Source: Glaciihabitans arcticus
Lineage (GTDB): Bacteria > Actinomycetota > Actinomycetes > Actinomycetales > Microbacteriaceae
Assembly: GCF_004310685.1 (NCBI RefSeq)
Contig: NZ_SISG01000001.1
Location: 1,178,001-1,242,000, forward strand
Length of the DNA stretch: 64,000 nucleotides
Direction of reading: 5' to 3'
Of the stretch, positions 7,251 through 15,453 are shown piece by piece (position 1 is the first letter of the stretch; each line of letters opens with the position of its first letter). The position numbers were made by a program, and so were the translations under genes. Under the pieces are notes generated by a model that had not been told where the DNA came from, did not search any database, and worked only from the letters and a program-made list of their open reading frames with translations.

Positions 7251-8161
7251 TACGAGCTCAGATTCACGCCGTGGATGCCGTTGTGGTACCGCAGGGTGGG
7301 GAATGTCGCCGACACGCTGAAGCCGACACCGGGTTCAAGGCTCGCCACGAAGACGCCGCCGAAGAGCTCGGTGCGCTCGCGCATCTCGGTCATCGTCGCG
7401 CCGCTCGCGACGGTCGTCAGGGCGCTCAGGTCGGCGTCGAGGTCGTAGGCGCTGCCGCGCGCGACGAGGTTCGGATCCTGTCCGGCCTGGCGCAGCGCGT
7501 TGCGGGCGCCGTCGTCGTCCACGCGGATCTGGAAACCGACGTCGGTCCAGGTGTAGCCGACCGTCGCCTGCGTGCCCTTGCCGCCGTGTTCCAGGGCGTT
7601 GCGCAGCGACTCCTGAAGGATGCGGTAGATCGCGAGCTCCGCGCCCGGGCGCAGCTCGAAGGGGGTGCCCGTCTCCGTGAACTCCACACCCAGACCGGAT
7701 TCGCGCATGAGTCCGAAGAGCTCGGCACGGCTGGGGATGTCGGGCAGGGCATCCGGAGCGGACTCACCGTCACTGACCACGGTCATCACGCGACGCAGGT
7801 CGGCGAGGGTGTGCTTGGCGGCCTCCGAGATGACGGAGGCGGCGCGGACAGCGGCGGACGGGTCTTCGGCCGCCGCGTACTGCGCGCCATCGGCCTGGTT
7901 GATGATCACGGCGAGGTCGTGAACGGCTACCTCGTGCAGTTCGCGGATGATGCGCAGCCGCCCGGTCTGCTCGGCGAGGGCGAGCTCGAGGTCGATGCGG
8001 TCGCGCTCGGCACCGACCCGGTCGAAGCGCTCGTTGCGGCGGCCGCGACGCGCGAGCAGCCAGGAGACAAGGAGCACAAGCGCGAGGACGAGAAAAACGC
8101 CCGCCAGTACGGCGAGCGAGATCATGACGACCATCGGGTTGTCGTTGATCCAGGTAATCAC
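7250..8161 (-). CDS. orphan NarL-type sensor histidine kinase
   Basis: A 303-residue membrane kinase with one N-terminal membrane segment (about 10-36, VVMISLAVLAGVFLVLALVL), a short linker, a HisKA_3-like dimerisation segment RELHEVAVHDLAVI with the phosphoacceptor His, and an ATPase domain with the N-box EESLRNALEHGG region (LQESLRNALEHG) and a C-terminal MRERTELFGG. The G-box of typical kinases is weak: where others have GxGLxGM, this one has ASGATMTEMRERTELFGG. No response regulator is adjacent; instead it is followed by azlC. It may signal amino acid status to the exporter genes, which is inference. Confidence 0.75.
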   Translation of the reverse strand: MITWINDNPMVVMISLAVLAGVFLVLALVLLVSWLLARRGRRNERFDRVGAERDRIDLELALAEQTGRLRIIRELHEVAVHDLAVIINQADGAQYAAAEDPSAAVRAASVISEAAKHTLADLRRVMTVVSDGESAPDALPDIPSRAELFGLMRESGLGVEFTETGTPFELRPGAELAIYRILQESLRNALEHGGKGTQATVGYTWTDVGFQIRVDDDGARNALRQAGQDPNLVARGSAYDLDADLSALTTVASGATMTEMRERTELFGGVFVASLEPGVGFSVSATFPTLRYHNGIHGVNLSS

Positions 8162-8211
8162 GGGTGTCTCCCTCTTGGCCCATTTCGACCAAGAGAGAGA
8201 CTACCGCGTGG

Positions 8212-8526
8212 CTAGCGCCGGGACGACGGGTCGTGAGAGTTGTTCGCTCGCAGCACGGCGAGGCGCGCGGCGTACTCTTTCTCGTCGATGTCGCCGCCCG
8301 CGTAGCGTCCGGCGAGGGTGGCTTCGGCCTCGCGGGCCGGGTTGTGCCAGCCTCCGCCGTAGCCGGGTCCGAAGCCTCCACGACGGAAGCGGCGGCCGAC
8401 GAAGGCGAAGAACAGGGCGAAGAGCGCTATCCAGAACAGCGGGATGAGGAGAAACACCCAGCCGAATCCGGCGGCCCACGGGCCGGCGTGAGCGGCGATC
8501 GGAGCGAGAGCAAGGGTAGTCAACAC
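8212..8526 (-). CDS. SHOCT-domain membrane protein
   Basis: A 104-residue protein with an N-terminal signal-like or membrane segment, a second strong membrane segment (WVFLLIPLFWIALFALFFAF), a Gly/Arg-rich linker (RRFRRGGFGPGYGGG) and a C-terminal SHOCT domain (EATLAGRYAGGDIDEKEYAA). SHOCT domains are short oligomerisation modules and the function is unknown. The start is GTG at 8526, the first in-frame start after a palindromic upstream region. It lies between two histidine-kinase loci but has its own upstream spacer of 164 bp. Confidence 0.75.
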   Translation of the reverse strand: MLTTLALAPIAAHAGPWAAGFGWVFLLIPLFWIALFALFFAFVGRRFRRGGFGPGYGGGWHNPAREAEATLAGRYAGGDIDEKEYAARLAVLRANNSHDPSSRR

Positions 8527-8546
8527 GGCGTATCCATTCGGTTGTG

Positions 8547-8577
8547 GGTTCCGGCGGAACCACTACCTTTAGGTTCC
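8547..8577. promoter_or_regulatory. GGTTCC palindrome with a third copy nearby, upstream of SHOCT gene
   Basis: GGTTCC and GGAACC form a perfect 6-bp inverted repeat with a 3-base spacer at 8547-8561, and a further GGTTCC lies at about 8572-8577. The cluster sits 20-50 bp upstream of the SHOCT gene GTG. It may be a regulator binding site; no -10 or -35 box could be assigned with confidence. Confidence 0.3.
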
Positions 8578-8690
8578 TCTCGGTGCCGTTCCTGCGAATC
8601 TGCCCGGTGGCTACACTCCTGGTACTGCGCCGGGTGCAGTGGCGCGAACGCGCGTACTCCCCCAAGACGATGGACTCCGGGACGATCGAC

Positions 8691-9353
8691 TCAGGGGCGA
8701 CCGGCCTTGACCAGGCCCGTCTCGTAGGCGACGACGACGAGCTGCACGCGGTCGCGGGCGAGCAGTTTCGACATGATGCGGGAGACGTGGGTCTTCGCGG
8801 TGAGCGGGCTGAGGAACAGCGCTCGGCCGATCTCGTCGTTCGTGAGCCCCTGCCCCACGAGAGCGAGCACCTCGCGCTCCCGGTCGGTGAGCACGGCGAG
8901 CTGCGCCGTGTCGGGAGCGTCGGTCAGGTCGGCAGCTATGCGCTCGAGCAGGCGCTTGGTGACCCCGGGGCTCAGCAGCGCATCGCCGCCCGCGACGACG
9001 CGCACGGCGCGGATCAGCTCGACCGGCTCGGTGTCCTTCACCAGAAAACCGCTCGCTCCCGCCCGGATGGCCTGGCCGACGTACTCGTCGAGCTCGAACG
9101 TCGTCACGATCACGATGTGCGTGTCCTTGAGGTCCGGGTTCGCCGCGATGCGCTCCGTCGCCCACAGCCCGTCGCCATCGGGCATACGGATGTCCATGAG
9201 CACCACGTCCGGACGCTCGGCGGTGACCAGCGCAACCGCCTCGGCCCCCGTACCGGCCTCGCCGACCACCTCGATATCGGGCTCCGACTCGAGCAGGCTG
9301 CGGAATCCGCCACGGATGAGCTGCTGGTCGTCGGCGATCGCCACACGGATCAT
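8691..9353 (-). CDS. NarL/LuxR-family response regulator
   Basis: A 220-residue two-component regulator. The receiver domain (1-120) has the acidic pair in IRVAIADDQQLIRGGF, the phosphoacceptor Asp in DVVLMDIRMPDGDGL and the conserved Lys in ASGFLVKDTEP. The C-terminal LuxR helix-turn-helix is LTDREREVLALVGQGLTNDE followed by LTAKTHVSRIMSKL. The ATG (9353-9351) overlaps the histidine-kinase TGA as ATGA, so kinase and regulator are made from one message. Target genes are not evident from the sequence. Confidence 0.92.
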   Translation of the reverse strand: MIRVAIADDQQLIRGGFRSLLESEPDIEVVGEAGTGAEAVALVTAERPDVVLMDIRMPDGDGLWATERIAANPDLKDTHIVIVTTFELDEYVGQAIRAGASGFLVKDTEPVELIRAVRVVAGGDALLSPGVTKRLLERIAADLTDAPDTAQLAVLTDREREVLALVGQGLTNDEIGRALFLSPLTAKTHVSRIMSKLLARDRVQLVVVAYETGLVKAGRP

Positions 9354-10618
9354 TCGGGATTCTCCCTTTTCGGAATTCTCGCGGTCACGGCGAAACCGCC
9401 GCCCGGCCTCGGCGCGGCATCCAGTGTGCCGCCGAGCAGTTCGGCGCGCTCGCGCATACCGAGCAGTCCCCTGCCGCCCGAGCCGTGGGTCGGCTCCACC
9501 GGCCCCGTGCCGTCGTCGCGCACGGCGACGACGTAGAACCCGGCGTCCTCATCCAGCTCGACCACGGCACGGCTCGCGTGGGCGTGTCTCACCACGTTCG
9601 TGAGCGACTCCTGCACGATGCGGTACAGCGCGAGCTGGGTGGACCTGGGTATGTCCGTGAGGGTGTTGTTCAGCGTGACGTCCACGCCCTGCTGCGAGAC
9701 GGATGCAACGAGCCCCGCCAGTCGCGAGAGATCGGGTTCGGGCACCAGGGGTGCGCTCGGATCGGCGCCGTCCTCCGCGCGCAGCACCCCGAGCACCGAG
9801 CGGACCTCGTCGAGTGCGGTCTTGCTTGTCTCCTTGATACTCGCGAGGGCAGCGGCGGCCTTCTCGGGCTGCTTCTCCATGAGGTGCAGCCCGACGCCGG
9901 CCTGCACGTTGATCTGGCTCAGCGAGTGGGCGAGTACGTCGTGCAGCTCCCGCGCGATGCGCACGCGCTCGGCCCGCACCTCGGACTGCCTGCGGCGGGC
10001 GATCGTCATCCGGAGCTGGCTGGAATGCTCGCGGCGGGTGCGGATGCCCTCGGCGAGGCCGACGATGAACAGGATGCCGATCGAGATGCCGACGATGCGC
10101 CACGGCTGCCAGGTGATGCCGACGACGCTGGAGAGGATGAGGGTCGCGATCCACGCCACGGCGATCGAGACCCAGGCCCAGACGCGAGCGCCGCGCACGA
10201 TGGCCGAGCCGATCGCGAAGGCGAGGGCGATGTAGGGCGGACCGTCGACGTCGCCCGCGATGAGCAGGTCGGCTGCCGCGGCAACCGCCACGACGGCGAC
10301 CACGGGACCGGGCCAGCGACGCGCGAATACGAGGGCGATGATGCCGACGAGGGCGATGGCGACCCCGAGTAGGGCGTGCTCGCGCACGGTGACCGTCTGG
10401 GCGAGGCGGTCGAACGTGAAGACCGAGCCGGGAAGCTGCACGAAGAGCGAGATGATCACCGGCAGCCAGACGCGCACCCACGACGGGGTGCGGCCGCTGA
10501 AGCGACCTGCCGCCAGTTCGGGATCCCACGGGCCGCCGTACCAGCCGGGGCCGCCCTCGTCCGTCCAGCCGTGAGCCTCGCGCCAGCGCTCGTGCGGGGA
10601 ACGGCGCAGGGAGGGCAT
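9350..10618 (-). CDS. NarL-type sensor histidine kinase
   Basis: A 422-residue membrane sensor kinase, partner of the response regulator downstream. The N-terminal part carries a Trp-rich cytoplasmic start (SPHERWREAHGWTDEGGPGW) and four to five membrane segments (about 45-165). The dimerisation and phosphoacceptor helix is RIARELHDVLAHSLSQINVQ, and the ATPase domain shows VQESLTNVVRHAHA and GGRGLLGMRERAELLGG. I start at ATG 10618; an in-frame ATG at 10654 is possible, and neither has a clear ribosome-binding site. Upstream are a palindromic repeat element and the tRNA-Asn terminator. Confidence 0.88.
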   Translation of the reverse strand: MPSLRRSPHERWREAHGWTDEGGPGWYGGPWDPELAAGRFSGRTPSWVRVWLPVIISLFVQLPGSVFTFDRLAQTVTVREHALLGVAIALVGIIALVFARRWPGPVVAVVAVAAAADLLIAGDVDGPPYIALAFAIGSAIVRGARVWAWVSIAVAWIATLILSSVVGITWQPWRIVGISIGILFIVGLAEGIRTRREHSSQLRMTIARRRQSEVRAERVRIARELHDVLAHSLSQINVQAGVGLHLMEKQPEKAAAALASIKETSKTALDEVRSVLGVLRAEDGADPSAPLVPEPDLSRLAGLVASVSQQGVDVTLNNTLTDIPRSTQLALYRIVQESLTNVVRHAHASRAVVELDEDAGFYVVAVRDDGTGPVEPTHGSGGRGLLGMRERAELLGGTLDAAPRPGGGFAVTARIPKRENPE

Positions 10619-10707
10619 GGCTCGATCGTACGCGCGGCTCGCGGCAGCTCGCATCCGCCCCGGAGACCGCGCCGACTACTCCCTGGGGAGTACGGGTGGG
10701 GGCTGTT

Positions 10708-10798
10708 GGAAATTCAGGGTTCTTGTCACACGACGGTCGCGCAGCTCCTGACTGGGGCGGGACGCTTCGGGTGCCCGGTGCGAGACCCCTGAGTTTCC
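10708..10798 (+). repeat. palindromic element copy 1 (91 bp)
   Basis: First of nine copies. The left arm starts GGAAATTCAGGGTTCTTGTC, the right arm ends CCTGAGTTTCC followed by GAAC. The arms pair over about 20 bp and the central ~50 bp is not shared with other copies. It lies between the histidine-kinase start and the terminator of tRNA-Asn. This is the only copy not close to a protein stop codon. Confidence 0.85.
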
Positions 10799-10820
10799 GA
10801 ACCACTCGCCGCGCCAGGGC

Positions 10821-10863
10821 AAAAAAGAAGAAGGCCACAGGGGGTGGAGCCCCTTGTGGCCTT
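10821..10863 (-). terminator. intrinsic terminator after tRNA-Asn
   Basis: On the minus strand AAGGCCACAAGGGG pairs with CCCCCTGTGGCCTT (one mismatch), followed by CTTCTTTTTT (10821-10830 as A-rich top strand). It lies a few bases past the tRNA-Asn 3' end: a textbook Rho-independent terminator. Confidence 0.85.
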
Positions 10864-10867
10864 CTCG

Positions 10868-10940
10868 CTCCCCGACTTGGACTCGAACCAAGAACCTACG
10901 CATTAACAGTGCGTTGCTCTGCCAATTGAGCTATCGAGGA
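10868..10940 (-). tRNA. tRNA-Asn (GTT)
   Basis: Reverse complement folds as a complete tRNA: acceptor TCCTCGA with TCGGGGA (one T-G pair), D-arm TAGCTCAATTGGCAGAGC, anticodon loop CTGTTAA giving anticodon GTT, T-loop TTCGAGT, discriminator G. The anticodon reads AAC and AAU, so it is tRNA-Asn. CCA is not encoded. A terminator follows directly. Confidence 0.95.
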
Positions 10941-10982
10941 TTGCTGAAACAGCGTGTCTACATTAGCAAAGGATTTGCCCTG

Positions 10983-11963
10983 TCAAAACCGCGAGGCGTC
11001 GAGCAGGAAGGTCGGCGAGGGTACGGGGGTGCTGCCGAGCAGCTCCGGCATGCCGTCGGAACCCAGCCGGAACGAGGACACCTCGGACGAGAGCTGGTTG
11101 GCGACATGCAGCATATCCGCGTCGATCGCGTGGTGGCGCGGCCAGTCGCCGCCGCTCGGCACGAATCCGACGGGCTCGAGCCCGGCCCCGTCGTCGACGA
11201 TGCGCAGCACCGAGACGAGGTTGCCTCCGCGCAGGGCCGCATAGAGGTAGTCGCCGCGCAGGCTCAGACCCGCGGCGTGGTCGCCCTGCGCGCCACCCGG
11301 CAGGTCGACGCTGGACACGAGAGTGAGAGCGTCATCCCGCCGCTGCAGCACCAGCACACGCAGCCCCAGCTCGGCCAGAAGGTAGACGAAGCCGCTGCTG
11401 TGCTGCAGGAAATCGCGCGGGCCGGTGCCCGGCGGTAGGTCGAGGGATGTCCCCCGCTCCAGCACCCCGCCCACCAGCGTGTGCACGTGCACGACGTCGG
11501 CGCCGAGATCGGCGCTCAGTACCGTGCCGCCGGGCAGCCCGAACGTTGAGTGCGCGTGCGGGCCGTTCTGGACCGCGTGCGGGCCGGATCCGGTGCCGTC
11601 GAGGGTCTGCAGGAGTTCGAGCGGCCGGGCGCCCAGCACGCCGAGGGCGCCGTCGGTGTAGTTGGACACGACGAGCGTCTCGTCGTAGACACCGATGTGG
11701 CAGGGGGCCGAGCCGCCGGAAGATGCTTCCTCGGCAGGGATCAGTGAGTATCCGGAGCCGCGCGAAAACGACACCACACGCCCGGTGGCCTCGGCGACGG
11801 CGTACAGGCGATCGGCACCGAGCGCGAGGAAGGACGGGGAGGCCGCCGCAGCAGCGAGCCCCAGCACCTCGAGGGTGCCGTCGGGGCGAGAGGAGAGCGC
11901 GAGGATCCCCTCGGCTGAGCCGTCCATGTCGGGCGTGTAGGCGCCCGCGTACCAGAGCGTCAT
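10983..11963 (-). CDS. lactonase-family beta-propeller protein
   Basis: A 326-residue protein of the 6-phosphogluconolactonase / muconate-lactonising (YbhE) seven-bladed propeller family. It begins MTLWYAGAYTPDMDGSAEGI and contains the characteristic SPSFLALGADRLYAVAEA, GSAPCHIGVYDETLVVSNY, GPHAVQNGPHAHSTF and GPRDFLQHSSGFVYLLAELG, and near the C-terminus GGDWPRHHAIDADMLHVANQ. There is no signal peptide, so it should be cytoplasmic. The ATG overlaps the stop of the dehydrogenase gene by one base (TGATG). Position at the end of a transporter operon suggests action on an imported lactone or sugar-acid compound; this is inference. Confidence 0.82.
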   Translation of the reverse strand: MTLWYAGAYTPDMDGSAEGILALSSRPDGTLEVLGLAAAAASPSFLALGADRLYAVAEATGRVVSFSRGSGYSLIPAEEASSGGSAPCHIGVYDETLVVSNYTDGALGVLGARPLELLQTLDGTGSGPHAVQNGPHAHSTFGLPGGTVLSADLGADVVHVHTLVGGVLERGTSLDLPPGTGPRDFLQHSSGFVYLLAELGLRVLVLQRRDDALTLVSSVDLPGGAQGDHAAGLSLRGDYLYAALRGGNLVSVLRIVDDGAGLEPVGFVPSGGDWPRHHAIDADMLHVANQLSSEVSSFRLGSDGMPELLGSTPVPSPTFLLDASRF

Positions 11964-12961
11964 CAATAACCTGCCCGGGGGTCGACGATGCCGACGAACG
12001 GGCCGCCGGCGAGCAGCGCGGTGACGTTGGCGGCGATGCGGCCGGCGAGCAGCGGCGCGGTCATCGCGGGGGTGTCGGCGGAGTGCGAGGTGATGACGCA
12101 GTTCGGCTCGGCCCAGAGCGGGTGGCTGTCGGGCAGCGGCTCGGGGTCGGTGACGTCCAGCCCCGCGGCGGCGATCGAGCCGCTGCGGAGCGCGACGACG
12201 AGGGCATCCTGATCGACGAGGGCACCGCGGGCGATGTTCACGAGAACAGCGGTGGGCTGCATCACGGCGAGTTCGGCGGCTCCGATGAGGTGCGCGGTCT
12301 CCCCGGTGCTGGCTGCGGCGAGGATCACCACGTCCGCGGTGGCGAGAACGGCGTGCAGCTCGGAGGACGAAACGGTGCGGGTCGCCCCGTCCAGCGGTGC
12401 ATCCGAGCGCCGAACGATTGTGGTGTCCACCTCGAACGGGGCGAGCAGGCGCAACAGCTCGAGGGCAATGCCGCCCGCTCCGACGATGACCACCCGGCGG
12501 CCGTACAGCGAAGTGCCGGTCTTGGCGGTCGCCCATGAAGTCGAGGCCGCCTTGGCGGGCAGCTTCCGCAGCAGGGCAAGGGCAAGGGCGAGGGCGTGCT
12601 CGGCCACGGGCTCCGAGTAGGCGCCCTTCGCGCTCGTCCAGAGCAGGCGGTCGCGGTCGGCGAGGCTGGCAAGCAGCGGGGCGAAGGCGTCGACGCCGGC
12701 CCAGGGCAGCTGCACCCACTCGACCTGCGGATTCTCGTCGAGGATTCCCTCGAGGTCGGCCGCACGCTTGTCAGATAGCCAGATGATGCCGCGCGTCTCC
12801 GAGGAGAGCGGCGCGACGACACCGCCGGCCGAGACGACGGCTGCGGCGAAGCGCTCGTTCGGTGTCGGCAGAATCGCGAGCCCACCCGCGACGGGCTGGA
12901 ACGACGGCGCGGCACCGACGACGAGGTCACGGTGCTGGCCCGGGGTGCGCGGCTCAGCCAT
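11963..12961 (-). CDS. D-isomer-specific 2-hydroxyacid dehydrogenase
   Basis: A 332-residue NAD-dependent dehydrogenase of the D-2-hydroxyacid family. The cofactor-binding domain starts RRVVIVGAGGIALELLRLL (about residue 152). The catalytic triad is visible: Arg in VNIARGALVDQDAL, Glu in DVTDPEPLPDSHPLWAE, and His in CVITSHSAD. The substrate is not predictable. It overlaps the ATPase gene upstream by eight bases and the lactonase downstream by one base, so it belongs to the peptide-type ABC transporter operon. This may point to the transporter carrying a substrate processed by both enzymes. Confidence 0.87.
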   Translation of the reverse strand: MAEPRTPGQHRDLVVGAAPSFQPVAGGLAILPTPNERFAAAVVSAGGVVAPLSSETRGIIWLSDKRAADLEGILDENPQVEWVQLPWAGVDAFAPLLASLADRDRLLWTSAKGAYSEPVAEHALALALALLRKLPAKAASTSWATAKTGTSLYGRRVVIVGAGGIALELLRLLAPFEVDTTIVRRSDAPLDGATRTVSSSELHAVLATADVVILAAASTGETAHLIGAAELAVMQPTAVLVNIARGALVDQDALVVALRSGSIAAAGLDVTDPEPLPDSHPLWAEPNCVITSHSADTPAMTAPLLAGRIAANVTALLAGGPFVGIVDPRAGY

Positions 12962-13787
12962 GCGTCGGCGCGGCCTCGTGATCCCAGGCGACGGCGAGGC
13001 CCTCGACGTAGGGGTGATCCGGCCGATCGAGCACGTCGTCGATGAGGCCGTTTCCGACGATCACACCGCGGTGCATCACGAGAACGCTCTTGCTGAGGAA
13101 GCGCACCTCGCGGAGGTCGGGCGTCACCACAACGGCCGAGAACGAGCGCTGCTGCTGCAGTTCGCGGATCGTGTCGAGGATGGCGTCGCGAACCATCACG
13201 TCGATGCCCGAGGTCGGATCGTCGGCGACGAAGATCTCCGGTTCGAGGATCAGCGAACGGGCGATCGCGACGCGCTGACGCTGTCCGCGGCTGAGCTCGT
13301 GCGGGTACTTGTTCATCATCGCGAGCGGCAGTCGCACCGAGTCGATGAGCGTCGCGACGGCCTTGCCCGCCTCGGTCTGGTTGAAGCGGCGATCGCGTTC
13401 GAAGATGGGCAGGGCAACGTTCTCACCAACCGTGAGGCGCGGGGCGAGGAACGACCCGGCGTCCTGCGGCAGGTAGCCGATCCGGAAGTTGGTGCGGTCA
13501 AGAGCCTTGCGGGTCGCCCCGCGCAGCTCGCGCCCGAAGACGCTGAGCGATCCGCCGTGGATGATCGGGTAGCCCGACTCCCCCGTGCCGATGTGCCCGG
13601 CGATCGTCGCGGCGAGCGTGCTCTTGCCCGAGCCGGTCTCGCCGACGATCGCCAGGATCTCCCCCTCGCGCACCGTGAAACTCACGCCGTTGACCGGCAG
13701 AACGGTGCTGTCGGGATGGCGCGACGGGTACCTGATCGACAGGTCATGCGCCCGCACGGCAATCGGCGGCAGGGATGTCTCACTCAC
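12954..13787 (-). CDS. ABC transporter ATPase with degenerate catalytic residues
   Basis: A 277-residue ATP-binding subunit of the oligopeptide type. Walker A is intact (GETGSGKST), the Q-loop is GYLPQDAGSF and the signature is LSRGQRQRVAIARSL. Walker B reads FVADDPTSGID, with Asp where the catalytic Glu is expected, and the H-loop reads VVVTPDLREV, with Pro replacing the switch His. ATP hydrolysis is therefore doubtful while binding is likely retained. The GTG at 13787 was chosen because AGGAG lies 11 bases upstream; a GTG at 13799 overlaps that site. It follows a gene that already encodes two complete ATPase domains. Confidence 0.82.
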   Translation of the reverse strand: MSETSLPPIAVRAHDLSIRYPSRHPDSTVLPVNGVSFTVREGEILAIVGETGSGKSTLAATIAGHIGTGESGYPIIHGGSLSVFGRELRGATRKALDRTNFRIGYLPQDAGSFLAPRLTVGENVALPIFERDRRFNQTEAGKAVATLIDSVRLPLAMMNKYPHELSRGQRQRVAIARSLILEPEIFVADDPTSGIDVMVRDAILDTIRELQQQRSFSAVVVTPDLREVRFLSKSVLVMHRGVIVGNGLIDDVLDRPDHPYVEGLAVAWDHEAAPTHG

Positions 13788-13788
13788 G

Positions 13789-15453
13789 CTACTCGGCACT
13801 CCTCAGGCTCGCCAGCAGCTCGCGGCGCTCCTTCTGCTCGGCCGGATCCGGCACCGGCAGCGAGGCCAGCAGACGCTGCGTGTAGGGATGCTGCGGCGCA
13901 CCCAAAACCTGCGAGCCCGGTCCCTCCTCCACGAGTTCACCCTTGTACAGCACGGCGATGCGGTCGGCGAGCATGTCGACCACCGCGAGGTCGTGGCTGA
14001 TGAAGAGAGCCGCGAACCCGAACTCGCCCTGCAGTTCGGCGAAGAGTTCAAGCACCCTCGCCTGCACGGAGACGTCGAGCGCGCTCGTCGGCTCGTCGGC
14101 GATGAGCAGTTTGGGGTCGAGAGCGAGGGAGCGCGCGAGCGAGGCACGCTGGCGCTGCCCTCCACTCAGCTCGTGGGGGTAGCGGTCCGCGAACGAGCGC
14201 GGCAGCTGCACGGCTTCGAGCAGCTCGTCAACGCGGGGGCGGGCGGCACCGGCATCCCGAGCCTTGCCGTGAACGATGAGCGGCTCGGCGACGCACTCGG
14301 CGATTGTCAGAAGCGGGTTGAAGCTCGACGCCGGGTCCTGGAAGACGAAGCCGATGTCGGCGCGGGAGGGCTTGAACTGGCGCTCCTTGATGCCGAGCAT
14401 CTCGTGGCCGAGAACCTGCAGCGAACCCCCGGTGATCTTCGTGAGACCGCCGATAGCGCGACCGATGGTCGTCTTGCCGGAGCCGCTCTCGCCGACGAGG
14501 CCGAGCACCTCTCCGGGCGAGATCGTGAAGCTCACGCGGTCGACAGCTCGGAAGCCGGCCGTGCCGAAGCGACCCGGGTACTCGATCACGAGGTCCTGGG
14601 CGATGACGACGGGTGCTGCCTTCTCCCCCGTGCGCTTCGCCTCGCGGGCCTCCGCGCGGGCGGCACCCGTGCCGAGACGTGGCACCGCAGCGAGAAGCTT
14701 CTGCGTGTACTCGTGCTCCGGCGAGGAGAACAGCTGCTGGGCGGGTGCCTCCTCCACGAGCTTGCCGTTGTACATCACGGCCACTCGGTCGGCGAGGTCG
14801 GCGACGACACCCATGTTGTGGGTGATGATCACGATCGCCGTGCCGAACTCGTCGCGCACGCGGCGCAGCAGGTCGAGGATCTCGGCCTGCACCGTCACAT
14901 CGAGCGCAGTGGTGGGCTCGTCGGCGACGATCAGGCCGGGCTCGAGCACCAGTGCCATGGCGATGACGACTCGCTGCTTCTGGCCGCCCGAGAACTCGTG
15001 CGGGAAGTAGTCGACGCGCTTGGCGGGATCGGGGATGCCGACCTTGCCGAGGATTTCGATGGCCTTGGCGCGCGCCTGCTTCTTCGTGAACTTTCCGTGG
15101 GCGCGCAGGCCCTCCGCGATCTGCCAGCCGACCGTGTAGACAGGGTTGAGGGCCGTGGACGGCTCCTGGAACACCATCGCGACATCGGTGCCGCGGATGG
15201 CCCGAAGCTTGTCGGCGCTGAGGGCGATGACGTTGTTCTCGCCGAGCATGACGGCACCGCGCGTGTACGCGGTCTCCGGCAGCAGGCCGAGGATCGTCTT
15301 CGCGGTCACGGTCTTGCCGCTTCCGCTCTCGCCGACGATCGCGAGCACTTCGCCCGCCGCGACGCTGAGCGACACGTCATCCACCGCACGAACGTCTCCG
15401 CCGTCGGTCGCGAAGGTCACTTCGAGATTCTTGATATCGAGGATGTTGCTCAT
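13789..15453 (-). CDS. oligopeptide/dipeptide ABC transporter, fused double ATPase (DppD-DppF type)
   Basis: A 554-residue protein with two complete ABC ATPase domains in tandem. Domain 1 (about 1-260) has GESGSGKTVTAK, FSGGQKQRVVIAMAL, LIVADEPTTALDV and IITHNMGV. Domain 2 (about 290-550) has GESGSGKTTIGR, LSGGQRQRASLARSL, LLIADEPTSALDV and FISHDLAV. Both domains end with the oligopeptide-type extension (SPEHEYTQKLLAAVP and APQHPYTQRLLASLP). It should power the DppBC-like permeases encoded directly upstream. ATG 15453 overlaps the permease TGA (ATGA); the open frame before that ATG lies inside the permease gene. Confidence 0.92.
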   Translation of the reverse strand: MSNILDIKNLEVTFATDGGDVRAVDDVSLSVAAGEVLAIVGESGSGKTVTAKTILGLLPETAYTRGAVMLGENNVIALSADKLRAIRGTDVAMVFQEPSTALNPVYTVGWQIAEGLRAHGKFTKKQARAKAIEILGKVGIPDPAKRVDYFPHEFSGGQKQRVVIAMALVLEPGLIVADEPTTALDVTVQAEILDLLRRVRDEFGTAIVIITHNMGVVADLADRVAVMYNGKLVEEAPAQQLFSSPEHEYTQKLLAAVPRLGTGAARAEAREAKRTGEKAAPVVIAQDLVIEYPGRFGTAGFRAVDRVSFTISPGEVLGLVGESGSGKTTIGRAIGGLTKITGGSLQVLGHEMLGIKERQFKPSRADIGFVFQDPASSFNPLLTIAECVAEPLIVHGKARDAGAARPRVDELLEAVQLPRSFADRYPHELSGGQRQRASLARSLALDPKLLIADEPTSALDVSVQARVLELFAELQGEFGFAALFISHDLAVVDMLADRIAVLYKGELVEEGPGSQVLGAPQHPYTQRLLASLPVPDPAEQKERRELLASLRSAE

